Shown: positions 45,133 through 56,188, counted from the first letter of the stretch. The stretch: DNA of 64,000 nt from Lycium barbarum (GCF_019175385.1 NC_083348.1:1379001-1443000); one strand, 5' to 3'. The notes: generated by a model from the letters alone, not told the origin. Numbers and translations: made by a program.

Positions 45133-45464
45133 GGTTCTGCAATTTGTTAGTGCTGCTGTAAATTTAGAGACATGCGAGGATATTGCGATTAAGAAAATAG
45201 AAATGCATTTGATGATAGAATTGATGTGAAGAGAACATTGAGAGAAATTAAGCTACTTCGGCACATGGATCGGGAGAATGTAAGTCAATTGCTCCTATAT
45301 GATGATTAAGGAGTTATTGAATTCAATTTATTGCTTTGTTGCAGATTAATTTTAGTGTTTTTAATTTAACTTTTAGTTTACGAATTGATGGATAATGATC
45401 TTCATCAGATTATTCGATCTAAATAGCCTTTGACAAATGATAACTGTCAGTTTTTTCTCTTCCC
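45133..45464 (+). pseudogene. Captured MAP-kinase gene fragment (two exons, intron between)
   Basis: Exon-like piece 1 (45133-45279) reads [18 protein letters not shown]. After a frameshift it continues [19 protein letters not shown] then RHMDREN, and ends at a GTAAGT donor. This is the plant MAPK N-lobe with the catalytic Lys in IAIKK and the alpha-C helix Glu in LREIKLL. Piece 2 (45376-45464), after an AG acceptor, reads VYELMDNDLHQIIRSK, stop, PLTNDNCQFF, the segment just past the ATP pocket. The DLKPSN catalytic loop, TxY activation motif and C-lobe are absent. It is a transduplicated fragment with its intron, not a kinase gene. Confidence 0.8.
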
Positions 45465-45962
45465 TGAAAATTCTATTATTAGATATTTATGATTTGTGTA
45501 AATATGCTACTATTATATTCTACTTTGATTGTAAGAACATTCGAGTTTAAGTACACAATTTTTGACAATATTAATAGGTAATATAGTAAAAGTAAGTGAG
45601 GTTATTTTTTGCATTGTAATTAAAATATTAAGTTTTAAAATTAATATGATCTGCTTGGAAATTTTAAATTGACAGACTATTTTAAATTTGAATTAAAAGA
45701 TAAAAAATTATGCTCCCATGTCTTAACAGATTAAATAAAATAAATATAGAAGTTAACTAATTAGCAATTAAACTGTAAATATGATAACTTATTTAAAAAT
45801 ATGTCAATGGGATTCTATATTAAAAAGTCTAAAGTAATTGCAATTGTGATACGTCATTAAATGTCAATTTTTATTTTAAATATCTCAATGCGATATGACA
45901 ACATTTTATATATCAAACAAATAACATAATAACATTCTATGATTAATTTTGTTTGATACCTG

Positions 45963-45990
45963 CCGCGCATCCCGCGGGTACGAATACTAG
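45963..45990 (+). other. Helitron 3' hairpin and CTAG terminus
   Basis: CCGCG (45963-45967) pairs with CGCGG (45973-45977) over a five-base loop. GTACGAATACTAG then runs to the end. This is the termination signal of rolling-circle transposition. Confidence 0.8.
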
Positions 45991-46715
45991 TATATAAAAT
46001 AGGAGAGGTATAAGCAATGTGGTTAAGCCAAGTGACAAGCTAATAACAAACCATTTGACAATTTTAGGATAAAGTTAATCAGAATTAGGACAAAATTAAA
46101 TTCAAACGAAAATTAATAAATTAATATTTCAAAGATGATAATATTTGAATTGAGATAAGAAAGTTTGAATTTGACTTGGAATATGTAAAATTTTGTATTG
46201 AGGTAAAAGAAATTGGAATTTGGATTGAATTGAATCTCTTTTCAATTATCCTGTTATACCTAGATCGGTAGATAGTTACATAAAAACTGTAATCCCTTAG
46301 ATTTCATATTTCTTCAAAAAGGTTGTAATGTTTTTCTATGATAATTATCATCTTAAAAAAAAGATTTTTAATTAAAATAAGATAACATATGTGCATGATA
46401 AATTAAAAAACATGCTATACACTCCACTTTACCAACCAAAAAAATCGTGTGCTATTATCCATTTTATAATATTAATCATTTCATAATTCAAAGATATTTT
46501 CTCAATTCAAATTCAAAATAGGTCTTATCCTTTTATATAGTTAATTCAAATAGGTTACCTAACGGCTTTTAACTCAATTGCTGTCATTTAACTATTTATG
46601 AAGAAACCCGCTATGAATAAGTTATAGCTGTTACAAAAATTGCACCCATTAATTTGTTATTTGCTTTATATCCAGAAATACTAACGTTTTTTGTGTTGTG
46701 TGTTTTCCTTTAGCA

Positions 46716-46925
46716 GAGGTTTCTTCTCACTTAGGCTATGATACATTGGATGCAGTTGCCACAGATAATACAATTTAGAGGTAAAATAATTTTTTTTATA
46801 AATTTTCTTATTTTATGGTGATTTTAGACACTGAAGAAGATAAAGAGATTGCATTGAGTAAAGAATTGACGGAATTAGCTGCAAGACCATTTTAGTCTCT
46901 ATCACCACCAACTGCAATCATCTTG
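46716..46925 (+). pseudogene. Coding-like fragment of unknown origin in Helitron 2
   Basis: EVSSHLGYDTLDAVATDNTI is followed by a stop. About 40 bases later comes DTEEDKEIALSKELTELAAR, PF and a stop. Composition is protein-like, with biased codons and an amphipathic K/E helix. GT and AG dinucleotides between them could bound an intron. I do not recognise the family. Captured exons in a Helitron would fit, but chance cannot be excluded. Confidence 0.3.
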
Positions 46926-48204
46926 GTCAGTTTTTATCAATATTGTTCACATGAATGCTTGATGATTTGTTTTAATTTCATCCTGCTAATTAACAAGACT
47001 AGAGATTCATATGTTTGTTACTTATTTAGAAAAGCTTATTCTTTAGGTTTTATATTTCTTGCGATTAAGGGCGGATTCATGATTTAAACTCTATAGATCT
47101 TAATTTTTTTAGTATTGAACTCATTATATTTTTAAAATTATGGTTTTGTATGTACTACTATTATAATTTTAGTCATTTTTTACACATAAATATATGCTCC
47201 AAATTGAAAGTTATGGGTTCAATTGAACCCCCACCTTAATCTAAATGCGTCTCTGCTTGCTGTTTTTAAATGAAGACAAACCGAGACGATCAAATTAAAC
47301 TATATATCAAGTTACTTTGTCAAATACTAATTTTGATTTCCTTCATAAATTTCAAGCTTTGCATTGTTGATTTTTACATGAACAGCAATGACAACTGTCT
47401 TGAACGTATTAGCAACAACTAAATGTAAGAGTATAGATCAAATCAATTTGTTATGGAATCACTAAAATAGTATCCTTACGTTTATTTAGATTTCTTTATA
47501 CATGTAAGTGAAAAATCAAGCTGTTATCAAATCACTTAAATAGTATAATTTAATTAGGAAATCATTTATTATTACTGTTATTAAAATCATTTATGCTTCG
47601 GCCATCCATTTTTCTTTTCTAGGTTCTGCAAATGTACTATTTTATATAATTATTTGATAATATATTTTCATATCAATGCTCTGGATATATGCATATCCAA
47701 GCTCTTCTTTATAACTTTTATGTAACAGGCAAGTTAGCTGATTAACTTGTGTATGTGAAATTATTGTTATAGCACATAAAATTAGAATAAAAAAAATGAG
47801 AAAAAAATGAGAATTATCTAACCAATTAAAAATATAAAAAATATAAAGAAAGAAGAAAGTGAGATGACAAATGAAAAGTTTATGATAAAAGTTTCAGCTT
47901 GAATATTGGGGAGGCTTGAAAGGAGATGGTTATAACATAATAAGAAAAAATTTAATCACACTTGATGTTTACGTTAAATTCATGAATGTCAAGGCCGGCT
48001 CTATAGCTTGGCCAGTAAGACATATATGCCTACACTCCGGGGGGAGGGAGGAGGGGGGGGGGGTGTAAATTTGTCAAGAATAAACTATGTGTTAATTTTT
48101 TCTTAAAGAAAATTGTACAAAATCACAAGATAACTTTTAGACAAAACATTAACCGGAAATCTAACTACATGGAGTGCGTTTACTTTTAAGTTTGTTTATA
48201 GTTT

Positions 48205-48812
48205 AAAGGACAAAGGTGCATATATATACCTCTTAACTTTGCGATTTAGAGCAGATATACCCCCGTTAAAAAAAGTGAGGTATATATACCCTTGCCGTTA
48301 CAAAATGGTGCAAATATACCTTGCCCTTAAAAAAATAGTGCAAATATACCCTTTTCGCTAACAATTTTTTTAAAATCATTTAGCTTATTTTTAATTTTAA
48401 ACATGCCATGTGGCTTAAAAAAAATCTACTCATTTTTTTATTAGTAGACATATTTTTCTAACACCACATGGTAAAAACATTTCTGATGGGTTTGTTTAAA
48501 AAAATATCTCTGTGTTTAGAAAAAATAAGTCTACCCATTTTTATAAAAGAAAGAGAACCGATCCACCAGAAAAATTATCATGTGGCTTTAGAAAAATATG
48601 TTTACAAAAAAAAAATTAGACTTTTTTTTAAAGCCGCGTGGTATTTTTTTAATTAAAAATTAAACAAAATGATTTTTAAAAAAAGTTCCGTCAGCAAAAA
48701 AGGGTATATTTGAACAATTTTATGATGGCAGGGGTATATTTACACCACTTCTATAACGGGGGTATATCTGCTCTAAATCGCAAAGTTGAGGGGTATATTT
48801 GCACCTTTTCCC
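48205..48812. repeat. Foldback MITE (AAGGTGCAAATATACC type)
   Basis: The left end GACAAAGGTGCATATATATA continues TTTGCGATTTAGAGCAGATA and CCCCCGTTA. The right end is its inverted copy (TAACGGGGGTATATCTGCTC, TATTTGCACCTTTTCCC). Arms pair over about 70 bp with few mismatches. GGTGCAAATATACC words recur inside. A common nightshade foldback; no protein. Confidence 0.8.
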
Positions 48813-49204
48813 TATTTTAAATTTGATTTTAAATATAAACTTTAAATTGACCGTAGTAAACTTTTAATTAATTGAAAGATAAATAATTATTATTAGTAGA
48901 GTGAAAATAGGATAGGAGTAATAATTTGAAAAAAATTAATATTAATATAGATTTTTTCAAAGAATACTAATATAGATTGACATGGGTAAATACTGTAATT
49001 GAAAATATTATTTGTGAAAAAATTGGTATAAAAAATATGATTTTTAGATTTTTTTTTTTAAACTTAAAGGCTGTTAAAATTTTACTTTAACAACTTATAA
49101 TTTACTTTTCAGGTATAAAAACAATATTAAAGATTGACTTATAAATAAAAAATAAATATATCGGCAAAACTGTTAATTTAAAAATATATCGGCAAAACTG
49201 TTAA

Positions 49205-49680
49205 TTTAAACTGTTAAAGGTATAGAAAGTGCTCCAACGATGGTGAAGGTTGAAGAGAAAGTGCTTCAACAATCGAAGGTTGGTGAGAAAGTGCATCAAC
49301 AAAATTGGAATGTTGGAGAGAAAGTGTTCCAACGATTGTGAAGGTTGAAGAGAAAGTGCTTCGACAAATGAAGGTTGGTGAGAAAGTGCATTAATAAAAT
49401 TGGAATGTTGGAGAGAAATTGCTCCAACGATTGTGAAGGTTGAAGAGAAAATGCTTCAACAATTGAAAGTTGGTGAGAAAGTGCATCAACAAACTGGAAT
49501 GTTGGAGAGAAAGTGTTCCAACGATTGTGAAGGTTGAAGAGAAAGTGCTTCAACAAATTAGAAGATGGTGAGTGACGGTTGAAAAGAAAGTGCTTCAACA
49601 ATTGATGGGCTGGAAACAAGTGCTTCAAAATTGGAAGATGGTGACAAGTGCATCAAGAATCAGATATACAATTTTGAATT
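49205..49680. repeat. Hierarchical minisatellite (about 32-bp units in 95-bp sets)
   Basis: The subunit GTTGRAGAGAAAGTGCTTCA recurs in three variants (ending CAACAA, CATCAACAA and TCCAACGA) that alternate in order. The GTTGGAGAGAAA variant stands at 49312, 49407 and 49501, giving a higher-order period of 94-95 bp. It ends beside GCGGGAGAAT at 49681, a polypurine-like tract next to the copia LTR, so it may be the 3' end of an earlier copia copy. Confidence 0.75.
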
Positions 49681-49690
49681 GCGGGAGAAT

Positions 49691-49907
49691 ATTGGAAATA
49701 ATAATTCATAATTGTAAGAAATCAAAATTGGTTAGGATTTGATTTTTAATTTATGTCAAATTAGTATAGGAAGAGGTTTTCCTGTTTTAAGTTAAAATAG
49801 GTTCTATACTATTATAAATAGGCCTGCTGCTATTTATTTTATACTGTGGAGATTGTAGAGAGCATTTAGAGAATTCATAGAGTTTATCAATAAAATATTT
49901 TCCTTCA
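49691..49907 (+). repeat. 5' LTR of the copia element
   Basis: Starts (A)TTGGAAATAATAATTC, just after a purine tract GCGGGAGAAT. It contains TATTATAAATAGGCCTGC (TATA region near 49810) and ends TTTTCCTTCA. Confidence 0.65.
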
Positions 49908-49910
49908 AAT

Positions 49911-49922
49911 TGGTATCAGAGC
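49911..49922 (+). other. tRNA-iMet primer-binding site, copia element
   Basis: TGGTATCAGAGC, perfect, three bases after the LTR. Confidence 0.9.
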
Positions 49923-49975
49923 CTGTGTGAGATCCGATCAAAGCCTCGTATGAGATCCGGCATATATAAAAGAAT

Positions 49976-51544
49976 ATGAATATTCCATATTTACCGGATT
50001 GTCCTGTTTTTGTGTTTGATGGCAAAAATAATTTTGAGAGTTGGTATCAACAGATGAATAATTTCTTCAATGTTGTTGGGCTATGGTCCATTATTGATGA
50101 AGGGTTCGTGGAAACCCCAGAAGGCACAACATTGACTGGTGAAACAACTACATAATTGGAGAAAAATATGCAATTGAATTATAAGGCATTCTACTACCTC
50201 AATAGCAAAGTCCAATTGCATGTATATAACAAATATTTGCATGCAAAATCAGCAAAAGAGGCTTGGACAATATTGGTGAAATCATATAGGCGTGCTGCAG
50301 ATGTGAAGAGAGAGAAACTTCAAGAGCTTTGGAGACAGTATAAGTTGGCCCAGATGAAACCAGCAGAATCTGTCAAAGGATTTTTTACAAGAATTATACA
50401 AATAGTTAATGATATGAAGGCCAATGGAGAAGTATTGGAAGATGTTAAAGTTGTTGAGAAGATATTGCAGTCTCTAAGATTAGAATTTCACATTAAGAAA
50501 ACAGATATTGAGGCAACCCAGGATCTTAATACGTTGAGAGTTGATGATCTAGAAGATGAATTGGTGGCATATGAGATGTCAATGAATCGGCAAACACATG
50601 AGATAGTGGATGAGGCATTGCAAACAAAGGATGAACCAAAAGATAAAGAAGAGTCATCGAATTTGGCAAAAATAAATTAAGAAGTCCAGAATTCAGAAAT
50701 TATGAAGAAAAGAAGAGAAGGTAGAGGTAATTTTTGCTGTGGTATAGATGTCTTTGATTGCAACGCAGAATCCAATAATGTTCAAATTGATTTATCAATG
50801 ATTTCTAGGATAGCTAAAAAGGATAATTTGATTGGGATTGATGCTCTTTCGGTAGAGGCTACTAGTGTTTTAAGTAATGAAATATGTAATAGACATGATT
50901 GGTCTATACAATGTGGGGCTATTGAAAAAGGAATAGAAGTACCCGCCATTATCACACAAGAAAAATCGTTTGAAGGTATTGAAGATGAATCTAGTGATGA
51001 AAGAAGCAAAAGAGTTCATCAAGAGCAAGTTTTTGATGATTTACCCAAAATTGAAGCAGAAATAATTAAGGGTCCAGATCCACAATTGACGTGCATGATT
51101 TTGGATATTGAAGACGCAATCAATTTTGAACCATTATCTGAGATTGTATATTTTGAGGAGCTTGAAGAAAAAATATTTGTTGATGATACTGCTCTACCAC
51201 CTATTGAAAGGTCAACTAGAGTCGGATGGGCACGCAAGACCAAGTACAAATCAAGTGAAGAAGCAGATGATTTTAAATCAAGACGAGTTATTGAAGGATG
51301 CAAAAAGAAAAACAAATATTCTCATGATATTTTGAAGATGGAGAAAGTGAAATTAACTTCGAATCTTGTCGAAGAGAAACTGAAGCTGACTAAAGATAGC
51401 ACTCGCAAGTTTGTCGATGCTACGTACTTCAGGAAATTGTTCGAGAGTCTGAAGTGGTTGACTTCTACAAGATATGATACTGTTAAGGGCACGCTCAAGG
51501 TTGAAGATCTTGGTTTAAGGGAGGCTATGTTGGAATTAAACTAA
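49976..51544 (+). pseudogene. Copia gag joined to a residual pol segment in one frame
   Basis: Starting at the ATG at 49976, the frame has gag text with VFDGKNNFESWYQQMNNFF, a TAA at 50153, then the UBN2-type gag core (AKEAWTILVKSYRRAADVKR, VEKILQSLRLEFH, LEDELVAYEMSMN). A TAA follows at 50678. In the same frame comes a 280-codon stretch rich in acidic residues, with ERSTRVGWARKTKYKSS (like the copia linker before RT) and VDATYFRKLFESLKWLTSTR, the conserved block between RT and RNase H. Large in-frame deletions have fused distant parts. It runs into the right LTR. Confidence 0.75.
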
Positions 51545-51836
51545 GATTACTAATCCAAAGTTGTTTAGGATTGGTATTTATTTAATTCATATTTAGTTAG
51601 GATTTATTTGTCTAGTTCATATTGGAATGGGTTTTCTAGTCCTAATCTATTTTGGTTTCTGGTATTATAAATAGGGATGCTATGTCACATATTTTATTGT
51701 AGTGAGATTCAAGAGTTTTGAGTTATTAAGTAAAGTCTCCTACCTTCTCTCTCTAGTTTGATAAATTTCTTCTATGTAGCATTGTTGAGTCTTCCTCTTG
51801 TGCTTATATTATTCCTTTGAGTATTTTTATTTCCTT

Positions 51837-51838
<2 letters not shown>
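51528..51838 (+). repeat. 3' LTR of the copia element
   Basis: Begins TGTTGGAATTAAAC after the polypurine tract. It has TATTATAAATAGGGATGC (TATA region) and ends TTTCCTTCA at 51838. Confidence 0.7.

Positions 51839-51897
<59 letters not shown>
51839..51897. repeat. AT dinucleotide microsatellite
   Basis: About 28 uninterrupted AT units between the copia LTR and the LINE fragment. Confidence 0.95.
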
Positions 51898-51899
<2 letters not shown>

Positions 51900-52945
51900 T
51901 AACTAACTGATTTCATTTAATCACCAATTGCAGAAAATACAATACCACAGCAGATTGACTCACTATGCTGTCTCAAAAAACAAGTCTCTTTTCTAGATTA
52001 TATACTCAAAACACCTATCCATTTATCTTCTCTATACATAGGCTACTACTCAATAGCATTTCTAAGATTAGTTGTTGCTAGTAGTATTCCAGTACATCAC
52101 ATACTTATCACAGTAAGCTACGAATCAAAAAACAAGTCTCTGCAGCAGCATTCTTGTTCCAGTTACAGCTCGAATGTTGCAGGTGCATGCTACTAGTCTT
52201 GCACTTTCCTCAATGCTTCTGCTCCTCTTCTCAAATATGCGCAGATTTCTCTCAGTCCAAACTCCATGTACAATTTCAGCTAATACCATTTTGAAAACAG
52301 CTGCATTTTGTGATTTGCCCCTTGAATGAGATAGCAGCCAGTTCATATATTGTGCCTCGGTAGTTGCTGTGTATGGTGCTCTATTCAGCCAAGTTAACAC
52401 CCTATTCCAAAGACCTCTAGTATAATGACATTCTGCAAATAAATGGTTCCTAGTTTTGTTGAGCTTCTGGCATAACACACACCTAGGATCTGCAGAAATT
52501 CCCCATTTGATCAGCCTGTCACTTGTAAGCATTTTTCCATGGAAATGCAGCCACATAGTAAACTTTGCCTTAGCAGTAGCTGTATTCTGAAACATGAGAC
52601 TTTTCCATGAAGTTCTTTCTTGTTGTCCAATAAGGTGAAGGTAGAACTGCCTAATCACGCTCTTGTTATTCCTCAAAACCAGTTGACTCTGAGTTAGCAC
52701 ATGTCTTGCTTCTATGATCATTCTTACCATCCAAGTAGCTTGTGCTGGAATGGGCATTGTATCAAATTGTTATCCTTTGATATAATATGAATGGATCCAC
52801 CTTATCCATAGTTTATCATCCTTGTGAGCTAGATCCCAATGATTCTTGGCTATTGCTGCTTTGTTCCACAACTTGAGATTGATCAAATTGAGCCCACCCA
52901 CACTTTTTGGTGTACACATTCTCTCCCAAGCAACTAATATTGAAG
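51898..52945 (-). mobile_element. 5'-truncated LINE on minus strand
   Basis: Related to the LINE at 8664-9858. The minus-strand 3' end is at the left, next to the AT tract. The right end is near CCAAGCAACTAATATTG. Only the C-terminal pol part is present. Confidence 0.75.
52125..52757 (-). pseudogene. LINE zf-RVT domain and C-terminus
   Basis: An open stretch of 210 codons begins MPIPAQATWMVRMIIEARHV. It continues SWKSLMFQNTATAKAKFTMW, LHFHGKMLTSDRLIKWG, CVLCQKLNKTRNHLFAECHY and VLAEIVHGVWTERNLRIFEK. This is the zinc-binding reverse-transcriptase domain (C-x2-C...H-x3-C-x-Y pattern) seen at the end of plant L1 pol proteins, where it probably binds RNA or target DNA. RT proper and endonuclease are missing. 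It is unusually free of stops for a fragment, suggesting a younger insertion than the one at 8664. Confidence 0.85.
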
Positions 52946-53032
52946 TAATTAAATTTTATGTGTTATTATAAATGAGATATAATTACTACTGAAATTTACT
53001 ACTATCGTGCATCGCGCGGATACGAAAACTAG

Positions 53033-54440
53033 TATTTACTAATAAATGTAATTATCTCTAACAATTAAAATTATTTGTGGACAAAATATTAAAAGCAAGG
53101 ACAAAATATTAAAAACTAGTACGAAATGCTTTTTCCTATTAAAAACTAATTAACCTAACTTGTCCACACTTTGCACAAATATATTCGAAGTAATCTTTCT
53201 TGTAAATTAGTCCATATAGAAAAAAAAATAAAAAAAATATGACCAATACTTAGATTAACTTTAAAGTAAAACTTAAAAGTATTACCCCCTCTGTCTCGTT
53301 ATAGGATACCATTTCTTTATTATTTCGTGAAAAAAAATAATGTTTATATATTTAGAAAAAAAATTAGCTTTTTTCTGTTTAACTTTCAATTCGCTGTTGA
53401 TCATTAAATGAAATATGGATACGATGTCTCCTCTATCTCTAAAAGAAGGGGTGTTGTCGATTTTGTCGGTGTTTGAAATAATTTTGACTTCTCAATATTA
53501 CCGTATCTCTAAAGTTAAAAAATTGTATACGAGGAACTATTGAACTCAAACCCTTTTTGTTGTTCTCGATATGGTCATTTAACAATTGATAATACATGTT
53601 AGGCATGTTTCTATATTTCAAAATAAAAAATAAAAAAATCTTCTGCTTAACTTTTCATTCGCCGCTAACCATCAAATGAAAAATTGAATAACCCCTCATT
53701 CTCTCTCTCTGCCAGAAGGTGTGCTTCGGTTTTATCGGTGCATGTTTGGAACAATTTTGTCATCTTCATATTACTATATCTCCAGAGTCAATAAGTTTAT
53801 ATGAGGAACTACTGAACTCAAGTCCATTTAACAGAGGATCATATATGTTAGGCATATAATTTTTTTTTTTAAAGTCCTCATTTCTTTCTTAAATTATATG
53901 CAAATTAAACTATGAAAAATAACAAAATACATGCTTAGTAGTAATAAAAAGGAAAGAACAATTAACTACTTTCTAATCAAATTAAAAATGAACCTATAAA
54001 CTCGTAATATTAAAATTGGAAAGCGTAGATATCAATATTTCAACAAAGTACTCGATATAATCATGTAGCCACTTTTGAATTGTTATTATTGTCAGAGAAT
54101 ATGTAGAGTAGTACCTAATTACTTTATACTATATATAAGAGAAGATCTCAAAGTTTTGTAGTCCTCACATGAAATTTTCTTATCCGTTGTCCTTAATTGA
54201 AGTTTTAATTACCTTACAAGTTCTCACCCATTTTGATAAATTTTAAAAACTTTAATGACTTTTTTTATGTCACTAAAAGTGATGATGTCATAGAATATAT
54301 GATAGTGATCCCCACAAAGAAAACTCATACATATTTGGTCTTTCTTTTACTGAAACTTACATAAATTGCTACCTTTTATAAGCTCCTAATAATATATAGC
54401 TACAAGTTTGGTAATTACAAATTGTAGTTACCTTTAATGT
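53033..54440. other. AT-rich non-coding DNA
   Basis: No gene is seen. It contains one two-copy duplication listed separately. Near 54130, ACTATATATAAGAGAAGATC resembles the 5' end of the Helitrons here, but no matching 3' end is found. Confidence 0.45.
53380..53870. repeat. Two-copy tandem duplication, about 275 bp
   Basis: Copy 1 from AACTTTCAATTCGCTG (about 53380) and copy 2 from AACTTTTCATTCGCCG (about 53655) share ATTAAATGAAA, GTTGTCGATTTTGTCGG-like text, GAGGAACTA(T/C)TGAACTCAA and ATGTTAGGCAT. Moderately diverged. Confidence 0.75.
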
Positions 54441-54623
54441 CCCAAAAAATATTTCATTATTTTGAAATACAGCGAAATACAAATATCGTGAAAACAAAAT
54501 GGAGTAAAAATAGGCTCTATAGTTGGAACATTCACTATATTTACACAAAAAAAAAAAAGACGAATACCTTGAAATACAGCGAAATACAAAAATTGTGAAA
54601 ACAAGGTGGAGTAAAAATAGGCT
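54441..54623. repeat. 103-107-bp tandem array, left part
   Basis: Units contain GAAATACAGCGAAATACAAA, GTGAAAACAA, GGAGTAAAAATAGGCT and ACATTCACTATATTTACAC. The TAGGCT word stands at 54511 and 54618. The last unit is cut after AAAAATAGGCT (54613-54623) and resumes at 59800. Confidence 0.85.
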
Positions 54624-54930
54624 TTTACAATTGGGATTCAGTTGAAGAAGAAGAGAGAAAGGAGTATTATTTCATAGAAGAATCTGATTGAATGCTTTTA
54701 CAATTGATGAAACTACACTTTATAGCCTAATGAGGTTTTGGCGGCAAAGTTAGTTTTAACCAACTTTGTGACAGCTCATACCCATGTGCGGTGCACATGA
54801 CTGTAACTAACACTACTAACCACCTCACTAATCAACTCCTAATTACAGCTAAGCAATTACAAGAAATGTAAATGAATTAAAATGAATTACAACTAATAGA
54901 AATGACATGCACAAATTCTGGATCATATCA
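54624..54930 (-). repeat. 3' LTR of element 5 with polypurine tract
   Basis: The minus-strand tract AAGGGGAAATAT (54931-54942) precedes TGATATGATCCAG, the LTR start. The far end is placed at the array junction and is uncertain. Confidence 0.6.
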
Positions 54931-54958
54931 ATATTTCCCCTTGAGATGATCCTTGTCC

Positions 54959-56188
54959 TCAAGGATCAAAATGTGGAAATTGTTGTTGGAAAGAGTCAAA
55001 ATCTTCCCAAGTACTATCTTCTTGAGCTGAGTTAAGCCATTGGATGAGGAGTAGAGGGACAGCCTTGCCATGCTTTTGAACTAGCCTTCTATCTAGGATT
55101 GCCTCAGGATAGAGTAAAACCGGACCAGCTTGAGATTGAACCACTGGTAGGGTAACTGAGACAGGCTGAGAACCCAGCTTCCTCTTGAGTTGAGAAATAT
55201 GGAAAGTAGGGTGGATTTTTGAACCAGTAGGAAGAGTTAAGGTATAGGCAACAACACCAACCCTTGTAGTAATCTGAAAAGGTCCAAAGAATTTAGCAGA
55301 GAGCTTTTGGTGAGCATGAGGCTTCAATGATAGCTGTTTGTAGGGTTGTAGCTTGACATAGACCCAATCCCCAATTGCATAAGTTCTATCGGTCCTTCCT
55401 TTATCAGCCTGCGACTTCATCCTACTCTGAGCTCTTGTTAAATGTAGTTTAAGAGCCCTCAATGTAGCTTCCCTAGCCTGCAAACTTCTGTCCACCATAT
55501 CTAATTGAGAATCAAAGGGCAAGTAAGGTAGTAATGGAGGTGATGGTTGACCATACATAGCTTCATAAGGGGACATGTTAATGGAGGAGTGGTAAGTAGT
55601 TTTGTACCACCATTCAGCAAGGGCTAACCACTGGGGCCACTCCTTAGGCTTCTCACAAGTCATACACCTAAGATAACATTCTAAGCATCTATTAACAACT
55701 TCTGCCTGACCATCAGTTTGTGGATGGTATGCAGTAGAAGTTAACAATGAAACCTTCTGTAGCTTGAGAAGTTACTTCCAAAACTTACTAGTAAATACTG
55801 CATCTCTTTCAGAAACAATGGATTTAGGCATGCCATGCAATCTAAATATTTCATTCATGAACACCTGAGCTACATCCAAGGCAGTATAGGGGTGTTTTAG
55901 GGCAATAAAATGAGCAGCTTTGCTCAACCTGTCAACCACAACAAAGATGACCTCCTTCCCTGCAACTTTAGGTAGGCCCTCTATAAAGTCCATTGAAATG
56001 TCTTGCCAAACCTTGTCAGGGATAGGCAAGGGTTGAACCAACCCTGGATATGCTACATTTTCATTTTTGCACTTTTGACAAACATCACAGTTCCTTACAT
56101 AAAAGTACACATGTTGCTTCATTTTTTTCCAATAAAAATCCAGTTGTAACCTTTTGAGAGTAGCAGTTATACCTGAATGTCCACCCAT
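54959..56188 (-). pseudogene. Element 5 integrase with chromodomain
   Basis: MGGHSGITATLKRLQLDFYW, CDVCQKCKNE (zinc region), WQDISMDFIEGLPK and VDRLSKAAHF (first Asp region), IVSERDAVFTSKFW (second Asp), then a stop at 55772 in the same frame. The frame resumes with STAYHPQTDGQAEVVNR (catalytic Glu) and HSSINMSPYEAMYG. The GPY-type module FFGPFQITTRVGVVAYTL and HPTFHISQLKRKLG follow. The tail PEAILDRRLV...LLLIQWLN...DSTWEDFDSF is a chromodomain, which would tether integration to histone marks. All catalytic positions are present; one stop breaks it. Confidence 0.9.

Larger units (their letters stand above)
43906..45990 (+). mobile_element. Non-autonomous Helitron 1 with captured gene fragment
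   Basis: The 5' end TCTATATATAACAGGAG follows an A, and the 3' end CGAATACTAG is followed by a T, giving the A^T insertion signature of Helitrons. Thirteen bases before the 3' CTAG terminus there is a GC hairpin. No terminal inverted repeats or target duplication are present, as expected. No Rep/helicase gene is encoded. The interior carries a MAP-kinase gene fragment. Confidence 0.75.
49691..51838 (+). mobile_element. Internally deleted Ty1/copia element
   Basis: A plus-strand element of 2.1 kb: a 217-bp left LTR, tRNA-iMet primer site, gag, a fused remnant reading frame, polypurine tract TTTAAGGGAGG (51514-51524) and a 311-bp right LTR. Both LTRs end TTTCCTTCA. The zinc knuckle, protease, integrase core and RT catalytic region are missing. 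No clear 5-bp target duplication is seen; the right flank is an AT microsatellite. The LTRs are quite diverged from each other. Confidence 0.75.
45991..53032 (+). mobile_element. Probable Helitron 2, abutting Helitron 1
   Basis: The sequence directly after Helitron 1, TATATAAAATAGGAGAGG, resembles Helitron 1's own 5' end but lacks the initial TC. At 53006-53032 the hairpin-like CGTGCATCGCGCGG and TACGAAAACTAG form a second Helitron-type 3' end, followed by T. If these two ends belong together, the element is 7 kb and was itself hit by a MITE, a copia element and a LINE. The pairing of ends is an inference. Confidence 0.45.

Noticed and set aside
45133..45464. Functional MAP kinase gene
   Set aside because: Only the N-lobe and hinge are present, with a frameshift and a stop, inside Helitron ends. 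The catalytic loop and TxY motif are missing.
49296..49628. 110-codon minus-strand frame
   Set aside because: It is the translation of the minisatellite and mirrors its period.
54120..54200. Third Helitron start (ACTATATATAAGAGAAG)
   Set aside because: No initial TC and no matching hairpin-CTAG terminus downstream could be found.
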